Origin: Brachionus manjavacas | Lineage: Eukaryota; Rotifera; Eurotatoria; Ploima; Brachionidae | Length of the DNA stretch: 64,000 bases | Direction: 5' to 3' | NCBI GenBank assembly: GCA_019054805.1 | Contig: JAHQIY010000002.1 | Span: forward strand, 3,162,001 to 3,226,000 | In this document: piece by piece, positions 1-10,983 of the stretch | Numbering within the stretch: position 1 is the stretch's first letter | How the letters are laid out: each line of letters begins with the position of its first letter | Notes under the pieces: model-generated | Seen by the model: only the letters and a program-made list of their open reading frames with translations | Told to the model about the DNA's origin: nothing | Databases searched by the model: none | Position numbers and translations under genes: made by a program

Positions 1-474
1 GTAAAAGATGGACTGGTGAAGAGCGACTCTGATATAAAAAGCTTACTGCTTTACCTTAAAGAAGCAGAGCAAGTTTTGGCATCAGCAGTATACCAGTCAA
101 AGCTTAAACTGGACATGATTAAAAAGTCTAAGCCCTTACCAAGTGATGTTATAATCCGATATGCGCACAAAATTAGCAGCGAGTTTGGAGTTTGCTGCCC
201 TGAAAATTGGGCAGGCGACAATCCGTATCGACCGTATCCAACTGATGCGGACATGAGACGCGGATGGCTTGCAAAATTGAATAACTTTGTTGATCTTAAT
301 CCAGAGCCGGAAACTCAAAATAATGCACAACAATTGCTCAGATCGAATTCAAAGCTAATAGAACCAATTGTTCCGCAAGAGTTTAAATCTAATCAGCAAA
401 TTAATTCTCTTTTGCCAAGTATGAATGAATTTATGAGTGATTCGTCAAGTGGATCTTCAAGCGATAGTGACTAG
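1..474 (+). CDS. MED4: Mediator complex subunit 4 (3' part, cut by window start)
   Basis: This is the C-terminal part of the Mediator middle-module subunit MED4, a nuclear bridge between transcription factors and RNA polymerase II. The frame is open from base 1, so the true start lies outside the window. Family signatures seen are SDSDI, then LKEAEQVLASAVYQSK (end of the coiled coil), then IIRYAHKIS, then the diagnostic NPYRPYPTDADMR. The protein ends in an acidic, serine-rich tail (SSSGSSSDSD), as MED4 does in animals. The stop is TAG at 472-474 and an AATAAA lies at 529-534. About 157 residues are visible, against roughly 270 in typical animal MED4. An in-frame GTG at 16 is not a real start. 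Identification is confident because motif order and spacing match the family throughout. Confidence 0.93.
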   Translation, partial: VKDGLVKSDSDIKSLLLYLKEAEQVLASAVYQSKLKLDMIKKSKPLPSDVIIRYAHKISSEFGVCCPENWAGDNPYRPYPTDADMRRGWLAKLNNFVDLNPEPETQNNAQQLLRSNSKLIEPIVPQEFKSNQQINSLLPSMNEFMSDSSSGSSSDSD

Positions 475-1131
475 TTATAACTTTAAATATTTTTATCAAT
501 TATTTTTTATCAATTTTGGTTCCTTAATAATAAAAATATTTTATTTTCTGCTTACAAATTATTTATTAGTATTTTTTAACTTTTATATTATTTTATTAAT
601 TTTAAACTATTAACAAAACTTTAGTAGGCTACAAGTCAAATTAAAAACTTAAACTATTTCTATATTCGATTTCATCAGATTCTTATCTAAAAAATTTAGA
701 AAACATCAACTTTAATAAAAAATTTTATCTTTTGAATTAAGATCTTACAAAATAATAAACTTTAATTCTTTTTGAAATTGTTTTTAAAATTCCTTTTACA
801 AAGTTTATGTTCATGAAGCTAATAATGATGGACGTTCAAAGAGTAATGGCAGTTTTTAAAATTAACATCTTCTTAAACATAGAGCTATCAAATTTTATAT
901 GTTACCGTAAATTTCTAAAACACGTAAATTTAAAAATTTTCTGGTCTAACACTAAAAATGTAAAAAAATGAATAAATTTTAGATATTTACTGATTTTTTT
1001 TTGTATAAATAATTTACTGAAACGAAACGTATATTTTCAAAATAAAAAAAAAAACAAATATTTTTCTCTTTGAGTTTTAGTAATTTACTGGAATCTTTTT
1101 AGTTAATTACTGAAATAGTGTAATCAAAAAT
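475..1131. other. AT-rich intergenic DNA after MED4
   Basis: No gene is visible. It contains the probable MED4 polyadenylation signal (AATAAA, 529-534) and long A/T runs. From about 895 there are scattered TTTACTG and ACGTAAATT words like those in the MITEs near 46 and 61 kb, too degraded to assign. Confidence 0.5.
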
Positions 1132-1414
1132 TTATTTGTTTTTGCAGCTTGAATTCCCTCCATAACATCTTGAGTTACACAACAACTGGGATTTTTTGCA
1201 ACCACATCGATTTGTCATACATTTACCAGTGCAGTTGCATTTCACCATACCTTGACCACCAAGTAAGCTTTTGGAATATATTTCTTGTCATCATTTTTTG
1301 TGCTCGTTTTTGTTGATTATCACTTACATTATTTCTTATACCTAACAAAGAATTGGCTTTATCCATAATATCATCAATAGAAAGATCTTCGTTTGATGGC
1401 TCTGGATTGACCAT
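1132..1414 (-). pseudogene. Broken transposon-type protein with C-terminal cysteine cluster
   Basis: An ATG at 1414 opens a 63-codon frame (containing SDNQQKRAQKMMTRN). One frame over, the reading continues as SLLGGQGMVKCNCTGKCMTN, then RCGCKK and a third cysteine group, ending with TAA at 1132-1134. A GGQG-x-V-x-CNC start followed by CxTxRCxCxKxxxxCxxxC resembles the C-terminus of the integrase-like transposon proteins often labelled KRBA2-like (Ginger or gypsy-type integrases). The coding is split by a frameshift near 1262-1275, and no integrase core lies upstream. It is probably a dead tail fragment. The family name comes from memory of the motif and is moderately sure; the Cys cluster itself is plain. 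Confidence 0.55.
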
Positions 1415-2202
1415 TCTTCAAGTTTTAGTATATTACTGAAACCAAAAAATTGTTTTACATAATTTCTATCTGAAAAGTAAATTTAAAAAATTACTAGTAA
1501 AAAAACAAAACATAATTATTTTCCTATTTATTTTACATTTTACCAGTAAATTTACAAATAAATAAATTATTTAAATACGACGATTTTTCCAAAAGTAATG
1601 GTAAAAATATTTTTGAAATCACTCAATCTCCTAAATTTATTATTGTGCCAAAAATTCAAATTTTTATTTTTTGATCATAACTTAAGAACAGAATAAGTCA
1701 AAGACGTTAAATTTTTAACTTGACTACTCGATTGCCTAAAAAATAAAAATTTTTTTTTAAAATAATGAATGATTTTAAGCTATGATTGATCGAGGATATT
1801 ATTTTTCTTAATCAAAAAATAATTTAGTCAACATAATAGAGAGGAGCATAATTTTAGCGAAAAAAAAACTGATAAATTAAGCATTTTAGTTATGTAAAAT
1901 TTTTCTTGATTTTCAAAAGAAATAATCTTTTAATTGCTTTGATTTATTTTTCAGTGTTCAAAAAGAATTTGTGAATTTTAAAATAAAAATAAGCAAACTA
2001 TTTTGTTTAGTACATATAAAACATTTAAAATGAAGCGATAAGTCAAGAAAGCAATGCTCACCTTAAAAACGAAGTAAATTGATAAAAAATTATAAAAAAA
2101 TAAAAGAGAAGTTAAAATTATTAAAAGTTTATTAATTTAATTCATTGTGTTCTTTTTTTTTTTAAAAAAAGTGAAGAAATTTATTTATTTATAAAAATAA
2201 TC
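1415..2202. other. AT-rich intergenic DNA
   Basis: No coding region, RNA gene or recognisable repeat is seen. A short ACTAAAACTTGAAG-type stretch at the left edge is repeated in reverse near 1070-1090. The sequence just before the zinc-finger gene is homopolymer-rich and may contain its promoter. Confidence 0.4.
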
Positions 2203-3238
2203 ATGCATTCAAATTGGAAATTTAATGAGAAATTTGAGAAACAGAATCTAAAAGCTTTTTATTCGAACGAGTTATCTGCGAATCGGCAAAAACAAGAAAA
2301 TCAAAATACTATTATTAATTCATACCCAGAGAGCGACAAATTAAATGATTTCACAGCCCAAAACAGCTCAATTCTAAATATTGAGGAAAACAACCTAAAA
2401 GTCAAACAAGATAAAAATAAATCAGAATCAATCGACAAATTCTACTGCAACACATGCAATTTAAATTTACTTTCAGCAGCTCAATTAGAACAGCATTTAA
2501 CAGGGAAAAAGCATTTGAAAAAAATAAACTCAAATTTGAATAAGAAAACTGAATTCAGATGCGATTTATGTCAAATTGAAATGATTTCCGAAGCTCAATT
2601 AAAAAGTCATTTTTCAGGAAAAAAACATTTAAAAAAAATAGCCTCTTTTTCTCCCAATGTGTCAAATAGTGTAAAACTAACTACAAGAATTGATGGTAAA
2701 CCATTTTACATATTAGTTTACTTATAAAGAGAAATTTTTAAAACTAGATGAAAAAAGATACGAACAATATAATATTGCATGGGACAAGTATAAAATAAGT
2801 GAGCAGTTACGACATGAAACCCAGGATAAATACGATTTTTATTGTTTTTTATGCAACAAATACCTCCAGAAAAAACTACAATTAGTGGATGTAATTTTTT
2901 TTCGTATCTTACTTAAAATATTTTGAAAATTTTTTAAGCATTTGAGAAGCAAAAAGCATCATCGAAAAATTCATATTCAAAGACTAAAAGCTCAAGAAAT
3001 GAAAGAATTTCATTATTCTGATGAGCAATTAAGTGCTAAAACCAGCAGGCTTTCGTTTGATCAAAATAAGCAAAATCAAAGTTATTTTAATACTAAAAAG
3101 CGGGAAAGTGACGATTTAAATTTTCCTGAAAGTAAAAAATTTTTAAAGGAAACTGATTCCAAGATTAGTGCTTTGAATAAAGGAAATTTTTTAAATTCAT
3201 TAAGTTCAAGCCGATTTTCAAGTGAAAAGCCTGAATAA
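2203..3238 (+). CDS. Three-finger U1-type C2H2 zinc-finger protein
   Basis: The gene has three exons: 2203-2695, 2730-2890 and 2939-3238, giving about 317 residues. The introns are very small (34 and 48 bp), and both have GT and AG ends that keep the frame. Three U1-type (matrin/ZNF346-like) fingers are visible: CNTCNLNLLSAAQLEQHL-x-GKKH, CDLCQIEMISEAQLKSHF-x-GKKH, and CFLCNKYLQKKLQLVDHL-x-SKKH. The third finger is split by intron 2. This finger type (CxxC, long spacer, HxGKKH) typically binds double-stranded RNA or RNA-protein complexes. The N-terminus is polar and the C-terminus is lysine/serine-rich without a clear domain. It could be a ZMAT3/ZNF346 relative; orthology cannot be fixed by eye. 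The ATG at 2203 is the first in a frame with no earlier candidate. Confidence 0.8.
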
Positions 3239-3879
3239 ATTTAAGAAAAAATTTTAAAATTGTTTTAAAAAAATGTCAATTTAAAACATACGGTACAAGT
3301 AATTTAAATTTTAAATCATATAATTTATAAAACAGAAAAATGTTTAAGTTAATATCTGAAAAGTTTAATTTTTGCTGACTTATGTCATTTACTGTTTTCT
3401 TTATCATAAAGCGTATTTTCTTTGACTCAAAGAAAATTCATTTTTTCATAGAACGGGTCATATTTAAAAAAATGTTAGTAAATTTGAATTGTCTCAAATA
3501 TTAAACCACACCATCTCCTTTTAAATGTATCAATCAAAAATATTCACAATGATGTTTTTTTATTTTTTTAAATCTTTATAATAAATAAATTCTAAATATG
3601 TTTTATTTAAAATTTAATCTTCCTCAATATTGTGAAAAAGTAAATAAATGCTTTCGAAGCATTTGTTAGCAATAAGAATGGGATTTTTATTTTAATAATT
3701 TGACTTTATTATGGAAAAAAAAATTTTATTCTTCAAAAAAAAGGAAATTCTAATTAATAATAAATAAATTTTCAAAAGAGGGTTGATTAGATAAGCTGAA
3801 AGAAATTGTTCCAAATATTTCAAATAATATACTAAAAACAATTTTAATTTCCCATTCAACTTAAGAAACTTAAGCTTGT
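3239..3879. other. AT-rich intergenic DNA
   Basis: No gene or repeat is recognised. It contains 3' flanking sequence of the zinc-finger gene and A/T homopolymers. Confidence 0.4.
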
Positions 3880-4865
3880 GTCCGCATTAATTTATTTATT
3901 TAGAAAATAATTTAGGAAAAGTTTTCCAGGACAGTTCCGAATTGCGGCGCCTTCTTTTCAGCACTTATGGTTGCAATATGATTAAAAAATGTATCAAATA
4001 TATGTGTACAATTGGAGTAGAAAATAATATTTAAATTGTATTTGTTTTGTTAAATTATATTTCTGCTAAGAGTTTGTTGTGTTTAGGATTGAATCAAAGG
4101 GGTTTTGTATTTTATAATGTATCTCGAGGACCTCTGAAGCAGAAAATCCTGGATCTCGTGAGCTATTAATTCATGTTTTGCTTGATGACTTTATTTTTGA
4201 AAAAAGCTTGTTTGCCCTGTCATCGATCAAGTCGATTCTTTGTGTATTTTTTTGATACTTGTCCTAAATGGAAAATATTTGATGATTCAAAGACCCGATT
4301 TTACATTTTTTGTATTTTGGCTTTAATCTTTATAGTACCTGATTGAAGTATTATAAAACAGTAGTCAAATAATGATCTTATGAGTGACATGTATAGAATT
4401 CTGTTGATTTTAAAAAGGGTTTCTACTTAAAACTTTTAGTTTTTCTGGTTAATTATGGAGATTAATTTTGAATTGACAGTATTCGAATGTTCTTTGTAAT
4501 TGATTTTAGGCTCTAATTTAATACCAAGGAATGTGAGATTTGGTTCGAGAGAAATATGTGAGTTCCCGATTTTTAAATTCTTTCCATTAGTTTTCTCATT
4601 ATTTTTTCTAAGATCAGCCTTGGTAAATGTTGTGTAGCAAGTTTTCTCTTTTTTAATTTTTAATCCCCAATTTTTGCAGTTATATTGTTCAATGATTCTA
4701 TTCACTGCCTTTTGAACAATTATCTGAATATTTCTTTTATTGGCCTTGGATACCCAAACATAGAGGTTATTTGTAATCAAGTATCTATCTCAATATGTGG
4801 TCTTGATTGCTTTAAGATTTTCTGAAGCCAGACAAACAACTTTGTAGATTTTTTGAGTTTTCCAT
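3880..4865 (-). mobile_element. LINE fragment, RT C-terminus and 3' tail (family B)
   Basis: On the minus strand a 114-codon stretch (4780-4436) reads as the RT thumb/C-terminal part of a jockey-type LINE (KNWGLKIKKEKTCYTTF, then LTFLGIKLEPKINYKEH). It runs on, with stops, into SLIRSLFDYCF near 4390. The 3' end near 3885-3960 (GGAAAACTTTTCCTAAATTA, then AAATAAATAAA) recurs at 40,235 (same strand) and at 25,683 (plus strand), which defines a family with its own tail. It is 5'-truncated and inactive. Confidence 0.75.
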
Positions 4866-5174
4866 TTTAAATTCTGCATTGCTTAGTTACTAAATTTAAA
4901 TTCGTACTCAATCAAGCGGTAAAAGTTAAAAATGTTTTAACATGGGTGAGATGGTGTTATGAAGATGGGACACGCGAATACTCTATCTTTTTCTTAATCA
5001 TTGGCCTTTCGCATTTTGAGCACGATTTCGGTTATTTTTACCCTTATCTCTTGCAAAGAGTTACGTGTATTAAAAGATAAATACCAAATTTTAATGCATG
5101 CATGATTGCTCATCGATCCCATGTTTCAATTGACTCGTCTTAAAATAAACTTCAAACCATATCTAAAAAACCCA

Positions 5175-5535
5175 TGGAAAAAAATAAATAAATTTAGAAC
5201 AAAAAAGGATCAAATTTAATTCCTAATTTGATTTTAAATGAAAAGCAATTCAAAACTAATGAAGAAAAGGGAAAATGCTTCGGAGAACTCTTATCTTCAA
5301 CATTTAATCACAATTCTGATTTAATTGATACTTAGAGATATCGAAATACTTAATTCTAACTCTGAATTCGTTAGAAATTATGATCAGTGTAATTTTAATG
5401 ATCCAATTTGCTTAAATGAATAAATTATGGCTTGAAAAAGATTGAAAAATGAAGCGGTATCAGGACCTTACCAAATTCATAATTAAATGCTAAAAAACTT
5501 ACCTATAAATTCATTAATAGAAATCTTAAAACAAC
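5175..5535 (+). mobile_element. LINE fragment, linker to start of RT
   Basis: The degraded reading (FGELLSSTFNHNSDLID, later SEFVRNYDQCNFNDPICLNE, then AVSGPYQIHN-x-MLKNLPI) parallels the linker and RT start of the LINE at 6,700-6,970, where the same MLKNLPIE block occurs. It carries in-frame stops and ends just before the endonuclease of the next LINE. It is therefore a separate, older fragment rather than the 5' end of that element. Confidence 0.6.
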
Positions 5536-5578
5536 AAAAAAAAACTTTTTAAATCAATCTTCTTCAAAAAACAAGTTA

Positions 5579-8301
5579 GTAATTACACATTGGAATTGTT
5601 TTTATTTACCTAGTAGGATTCATCTTTTAGAAGAGTTTTTAGCTCAAAATTGCCCCGACATTGTTCTCCTTAATGAGATAAAAGTAAATCCTAGTGATAT
5701 AGACTTCTACTTTAATTTTAAAAACTATGTATCATTAGTTAAGGCTCGAAATAAACATGGTGGGGGAGTAGCTGTTTTAGTAAAAGAAGGAATTGAATTT
5801 AAACAAGAAAATTCATTTGATAAGTTTTCTGCAGAACTTCTTTGTATCAAGATAAGCTTAAAAAATACACACTTTTTTGTCATTAATCTTTACAATCCAC
5901 CACAAAATGAACTCCCTTTCGAACTTTTCCTTGAAATATCAAGGAAATGTGGAAAATTCATAATAGGAGGTGATCTTAATGCGAAGACAAAAAGTTTGGG
6001 TTGTTTGAGAGAAAATGAGAATGGCCTTATTTTAGAGAAAATTATTAACAGGCTCAACCTCTCAGTAATTAACGATAAGACACCAACATATAATAGATTT
6101 AAGACGGTATATTATGAAGTCCTTGATATTTTTTTGATCCCGTCTTCACTCTCAGATAGAGTTCACGACTTCAAGGTTCTTATAGATGATGAAATGTTGA
6201 GTGATCATTTTTCTATTCATTTCAGTTGAGCATACTATCACAGTTAATTATTCGAATTCTAATTTTAATTTTAAAAAAGCTAATTGGGGACTCTACCAAG
6301 ACCTACTTAAGTCTACAAGTCAACACAATAGTAATACAGAAAATATTGACGAGCTAAATGAACACATCTCAAAAAAGATCATTCACGCTGCTCAAAAAAG
6401 TATACCCCTCTACTCTCAAAAGTTTTTTAAATCTAGCTTACCAAAAAATATTGTAATATTAATTAAAGAACGAAGGAAAATGAGAAAACTTTTCCAAAAA
6501 CAAGATGTCCTTCTTTAAAGGTATCATTTAATAAGCTTACATCTGAGCTACGTCTCGGTCTTTAAGAATTTTGGAATCAAAACTGGCTCGAGTTTATGAA
6601 TAAAATAGGAAAAAATCCACTTTCAAGTAGACCTTTTTGGAGGAAAATAAATAAGTTCAGGAAAAAAAACTTACAAGACAAATACCATCATTACTTAAAG
6701 ATGGCAAAGAATATAATTCAGATGCAGATAAAGGAAAAATTTTTTGTGATCTTTTAGCCACAACCTTTAGTCCTCATCTTGATTTTGTTGGATCTGATGA
6801 CAATTGTGAAGTTTCACAAACAATAAGGGATATAGAAAAAAATAAATTACAAAATAATCCATATGAACCCATCACTCTCTAAGAAATTACAAAAGCTTTA
6901 AAAAAATTAAAAGAAATAGGGGGGTCTGGTCTTGAACGTATCCACAACCTCATGTTAAAAAATTTACCTATAGAGACTTTATTTGAAATAAGTCCACTCT
7001 TTAATAAGAGTATGGAAATAGGCCAGGTTCCAAAATCCTGGAAAATAGCAAGCATAACCATGATCCCTAAGAAATCTTTTCCTACTCAAGACCCTAACAA
7101 CTATCGTCCAATTAGTATGACAAGTTGTCTTGGAAAACTACTTGAACGTATTATTTACACCAGAATATATAATTTTCTTGAGAACAAAAAATTACTGATA
7201 CATGAGCAATCAGAAAACACAGACGCACTGCAGATAATCTTTATTTTTTCATTCAAAAAGTCGTAGAGTCTTTTAATAGAAAGAAAAAAGTCTGCTGTCT
7301 ATATTTTGACATTTCTAAAGCTTTTGATCGAGTTTGGTATGATGGACTAATTTATAAGTTAATTAAAATAAATCTACCTCCTTATCTCATTCATTGGACA
7401 AGATCGTTTTTGCATTCAAGATCCTTTAGAGTAAAAGTAAATGGTCATTTAAGTGATCAATACCCTATTAAAGCAGGAGTTCCACAAGGGTCGGTAATTA
7501 GTCCACTTCTTTTTAGCATTTTTATAAATGACATTCCAAAAAGAAACAAAACAAATTGCCAATGCTCTCTTCTTTTTGCAGATGATTTGGCTACTTTTTT
7601 TATTTTTAAAAAGACAGGAAATCTTTAAAAAATGATTAATAAGTACTTAAAAGAAGTTGAAAGATGGCTTTTCAAATGAAAAATTTCTACTGAAAAGTCA
7701 TGTTACATGATCTTTGAGAAATTAACTAAAGTTAAAATAAATCTTAACCTTAAAATTAATGACAGCAACTTAAATAACGAGGAAAAAGTGAAATTTTTAG
7801 GTATTACATTTGACTCAAAACTTACATTTGGTCCAATGCTGGATGAAATGAAAAAGCGCTGTAATTCAAGACTTAATATAATAAAATATCTTTCAAATAG
7901 GAAATGGGGTCTAAAACCAAAAACATTAAGTAATCTTTACAAATCCTTGATAGGATCAATCTTGGATTATTCTTTTCCTTGTTTAAATTCATTCTCAGAA
8001 ACTAACATAAAAAATACAAGTAATTCAAAATTCAGCGGTTCGATCTATTTTGAAGCTGAAATATGATACACCCTCAAATATTATGCGCCAAGAGGCCTTC
8101 AATAAACTTAAACTCCTAACAGTTACAAGTCTTTTTGAGTTGAGTGAGAGATATGTCAGGGCAGGATTGAATCATTCTGTTCCACTGGTCGTCAGACTAG
8201 TAGAAGAATACAGAGAAGGTTTCGAATCAAGATATATCGAATATCCAACTCCATTGTTTAATTGCTACCTATTAATTTCTTCTTTTTTTCCTGATTTATA
8301 A
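5579..8301 (+). mobile_element. Jockey-like non-LTR retrotransposon, nearly full ORF2, inactivated
   Basis: The endonuclease domain is open from 5579 to 6229, with the APE-type landmarks NEIKVNP, YNPPQNE, GGDLNAK and SDH in order. A frameshift near 6229 moves into the linker (to 6518). The reverse transcriptase covers about 6,880-7,770: PNNYRPISMTSCLGKLLER, then FDISKAFDRVW, then AGVPQGSVISPLLFS, and the catalytic FADDL. The C-terminal region (SNRKWGLKPKT, then LKYDTPSNIM, then EGFESRYIEYPTP) ends at 8301. At least five frameshifts or stops break it, including one after FIFKKTGNL at 7628. No ORF1 or gag is recognised. It is a useful reference copy, because the other jockey-like fragments at 9.6, 44, 53.9 and 63 kb align to it. 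Confidence 0.88.
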
Positions 8302-8420
8302 TATATCAAAACATGTATAACTTAATGTCCAATTGAAGAGAAATAAACAAAAAAAAAGGGTTTTTACCTAAAAAAAATAATTGAAAATCTCCGCTGTTGG
8401 ACCCCTCATGCTAACTCCTA

Positions 8421-8454
8421 GTTCGGTTTGAGTCGGTTTGATTCGGTTTGGTTC
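8421..8454. repeat. 10-bp minisatellite (about 3 units)
   Basis: Three and a half units of a 10-bp repeat with core TCGGTTTG lie between two LINE pieces. It is far less AT-rich than its surroundings. I assign no function. Confidence 0.7.
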
Positions 8455-8579
8455 AAAAAAAAGAAAAAAAACACAATCAATAATAATTTTCAAAATTAAA
8501 AAATTACATTTCAAAATAATGATAAATTATTATACAAACACCATAGCGTAATTTCTTGTCTTTGTCAATTCAGTTTAAT

Positions 8580-8826
8580 TTGTTTTTTACTTAACTCACT
8601 ACATATCAAAAAAAATAAAAGCTGTAACTCATGTAAAAATCTATTCCAATTCATGTCTTCTTAACTTTCATTTATTTAGCTTATTTTATTTTATTTTTAT
8701 TTATTTATTTTTATCTCATTTTATTAACTTTAATTTAATTTTTATTTTCTTCTTTTTTTTTTTTTTATTTATTCTGAAGGAGCTCTAGCTCGGTACAGAA
8801 AACAAATAAATAAATAAATAAATAGA
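8580..8826 (+). mobile_element. LINE 3' tail (jockey-like family A)
   Basis: This is the 3' terminal region only. A T-rich stretch is followed by the family A signature GAAGGAGCTCTAGCTCGGTA and CAGAAAACAAATAAATAAAT. The same tail ends copies at 40,956, 44,620, 54,120 and, reversed, 62,760. The GAGCTCTAGCTC block is self-complementary and would form a small hairpin just before the A-rich end, as LINE 3' recognition structures often do. Confidence 0.8.
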
Positions 8827-8948
8827 ACTTTTTAATTTATCTCTTAGAGAAGGATTAAGTCCCGAAAGCGTGGAAAACTTCGAACATTACAATGATTCAA
8901 AAAAATCATTTAATAGAAAAAAAAGAGTTTGTGGCCTGTTTTTTGATA

Positions 8949-9634
8949 CAGTAGAATCCCTCAAAAGTGAACACTCGCCGTCGCAAGGGATTTTTGTTCA
9001 TTCATAGGGCTGTTTACATTTGAGGATGCTCTCTCAAAAGTGAACTGTTCACTTTTGTGAGATTAATAAATGTTAAGTTAATTTTTGTGTAAAACAAAAA
9101 TAAAAATAAATATAAGACCATGTATTCATTTAAGTATCAGTTGAATGATGATAAAATTAATGCAAAAATTTGAATCTCAAAATTAATCTCTAATTAGGAA
9201 AATGTCAGCATCCAAGTTGAATAACTATAATAAATAACTATAACTCTTATTTAACTAATATCACCCTAGTTTATGTAAAGAATTTATGACTTTCGAGAGC
9301 AATTTAGTTGATGTGGCCAATGTTAAACAATCGAAAATCGAAGATTTTTTTAAAAATTAAATAAAATGTGTATTATAAATTTAAAAGTCATGTATATTAT
9401 GAAGATATTAAAAAAAATTTTTGAATTTAACTGTAAATAAATTTTTTTTCGAGTTTTTTGTTCACTTTTTCTAAATTTTTCATGTTCACATACCGAACGT
9501 TCACATTTGAGGGTGTTCACATTTGAGGGATTTTATGCCATGTAAAAAGATTCATTTTGGTCGGTCGCAAGAAATTTGTGTTCACTTATAGGGCTGTTCA
9601 CATTTGACGATGTTCATTTTGAGAGCTTCTACTG
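8949..9634. mobile_element. Pogo/Tigger-like non-autonomous DNA transposon (686 bp)
   Basis: The termini are inverted repeats starting CAGTAGAATCCCTCAAAAGT (left) and, reversed, CAGTAGAAGCTCTCAAAATG (right). They are flanked by a TA duplication (8947-8948 and 9635-9636). CAGT ends with TA target sites are typical of pogo/Tigger members of the Tc1-mariner superfamily. No transposase is encoded. Subterminal copies of the GTTCACTTTTGAGAG-like motif occur on both sides. It sits inside a LINE reverse transcriptase; deleting it with one TA restores the LINE reading frame. Confidence 0.9.
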
Positions 9635-10195
9635 TATTTCTAAAGCCTTTGATAGGGTTTGGCATGAAGGTTTACTTTTTAAATTGATTAAAATGAATCC
9701 ACCTCATTACTTGACTAACTGGATTAGATCCTTTTTAGATAGTAGGACATTTAAGTTAAATGTGAATGACCACTTGAGCGAAGAATATCAAATAACTGCA
9801 GGTGTCCCTCAAGGCTCAGTAATTAGTCCTTTTTTATTTAGTATACATATTAATGACATCCCTAAATGAAACAAAACAAATAATGAATACTCTCTGCTTT
9901 TCGCAGATGATCTAGTAACATTCTTCATTTATAACAAAAAGCGCAACCTAGAAAATAAGATAAATAGATACACCAACGAACTAGAACAATGGATTATTAA
10001 ATGGAAAATGAAGATATCAGCTGTAAAGTCGTGTTCAGTAGTCTTGTCTAGATACAAAAAAGAGAGTGTCAAGTTTCTTAATAAAATTTGATTCTAAATT
10101 AAATTTTAATATATTAGTAGACGAAATTAAAGAACGCTGCAATAAAAGGCTAAATCTTTTTAAGATATTGTCAAACAAAAAGTGGGGTCTTGATC

Positions 10196-10278
10196 AAAAT
10201 ACACTAGGAAATTTAAAATGAATCAAAGTGAATATTAGTTTTACATTTGGAAATTTAGTAAATTTCCTAGTGTATTTT
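10196..10278. repeat. 20-bp perfect inverted repeat inside LINE copy 2
   Basis: AAAATACACTAGGAAATTTA at 10196-10215 is repeated as its exact reverse complement at 10259-10278, with 43 bp between. The other LINE copies (44,088 and 63,290) have the first arm only, so the second arm is a local inverted duplication in this copy. Confidence 0.85.
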
Positions 10279-10679
10279 CTTAATTCCCTTCCATTAAAGA
10301 TTTAAATGATATTAATCTTTAGTCGGATCAATTTTAGACTATTCTTGGCCTTACTTGAATTTATTTTTAGAAAAAAAAATAAAAAACCTACAAGCAATTC
10401 AGAATACAACAGAAAGATCTATTCTTAAGTTTAAATATGATACTCCCTCCAACATCGTGCATCATGAATTTTTTAATAAACTTAAATTACTAACAATCTC
10501 GAATCGGCTTTTTGAGTTGAGTGAGAGTGATGTTGGGACAGGACTGAGTCATTCTATTCCATTGGTTGTAAGGCTGGTGGAGGAATACAAAGAAGGTTTC
10601 GAATCGAGATACATTGAATACCCAAATCCAACGTGTTGATAATTTACGTGAATTAAGAAACAAAAGTCTGGTCCAGTAC

Positions 10680-10745
10680 CCGAAAAAATGAGTGGGTTCG
10701 GGATCGGGTCTGGGTAACAAACCCAATCTTTAAAAAAATTCTGGG
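10680..10745. repeat. Short G-rich imperfect repeat
   Basis: GGGTTCGGGATCGGGTCTGG and neighbouring words form an irregular repeat of GGGT/CGGGT in an otherwise AT-rich gap. No second copy was found in the window. Confidence 0.45.
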
Positions 10746-10983
10746 TTCTTATCTCTTTTTGATGGAGCTTAAAAAAGTTCGAAATGATTAACATATGGCT
10801 TAATATCCGACTTATTCGACTTATGATTAAAATAAAGCTATTTATTTAAGATTCTCTTTATTCATTTTCAATTTTTTTCAAAAATGAATTTTACTTTTTA
10901 ATAGAATGAATAATAAGAATTGTCTTTGAGCATTTCTAATTAAAATTTATAATCTGAAAAATCAACTCGAATCTCAAATTTTT

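Larger units (their letters stand above)
8827..10639 (+). mobile_element. Jockey-like LINE copy 2, split by a MITE
   Basis: A reverse-transcriptase fragment begins at 8827 (SFNRKKRVCGLFFD), is interrupted at 8949-9634 by a transposon, and resumes exactly in frame (ISKAFDRVWHEG). It then shows AGVPQGSVISPFLF with a stop after NDIPK, FADDLVTFF near 9,905, and the C-terminal block (LKFKYDTPSNIVHHE, then EGFESRYIEYPNP) to about 10,639. A second rearrangement at about 10,215-10,315 replaces a few bases with about 100 bp containing a 20-bp inverted copy of adjacent LINE sequence. It has no endonuclease part, is 5'-truncated and is dead. Confidence 0.85.

Noticed and set aside
5579-10639. A single full-length LINE from 5.6 to 10.6 kb
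   Set aside because: The first copy reaches its ORF end at 8301, a separate 3' tail ends at 8826, and RT motifs then repeat, so these are distinct insertions.
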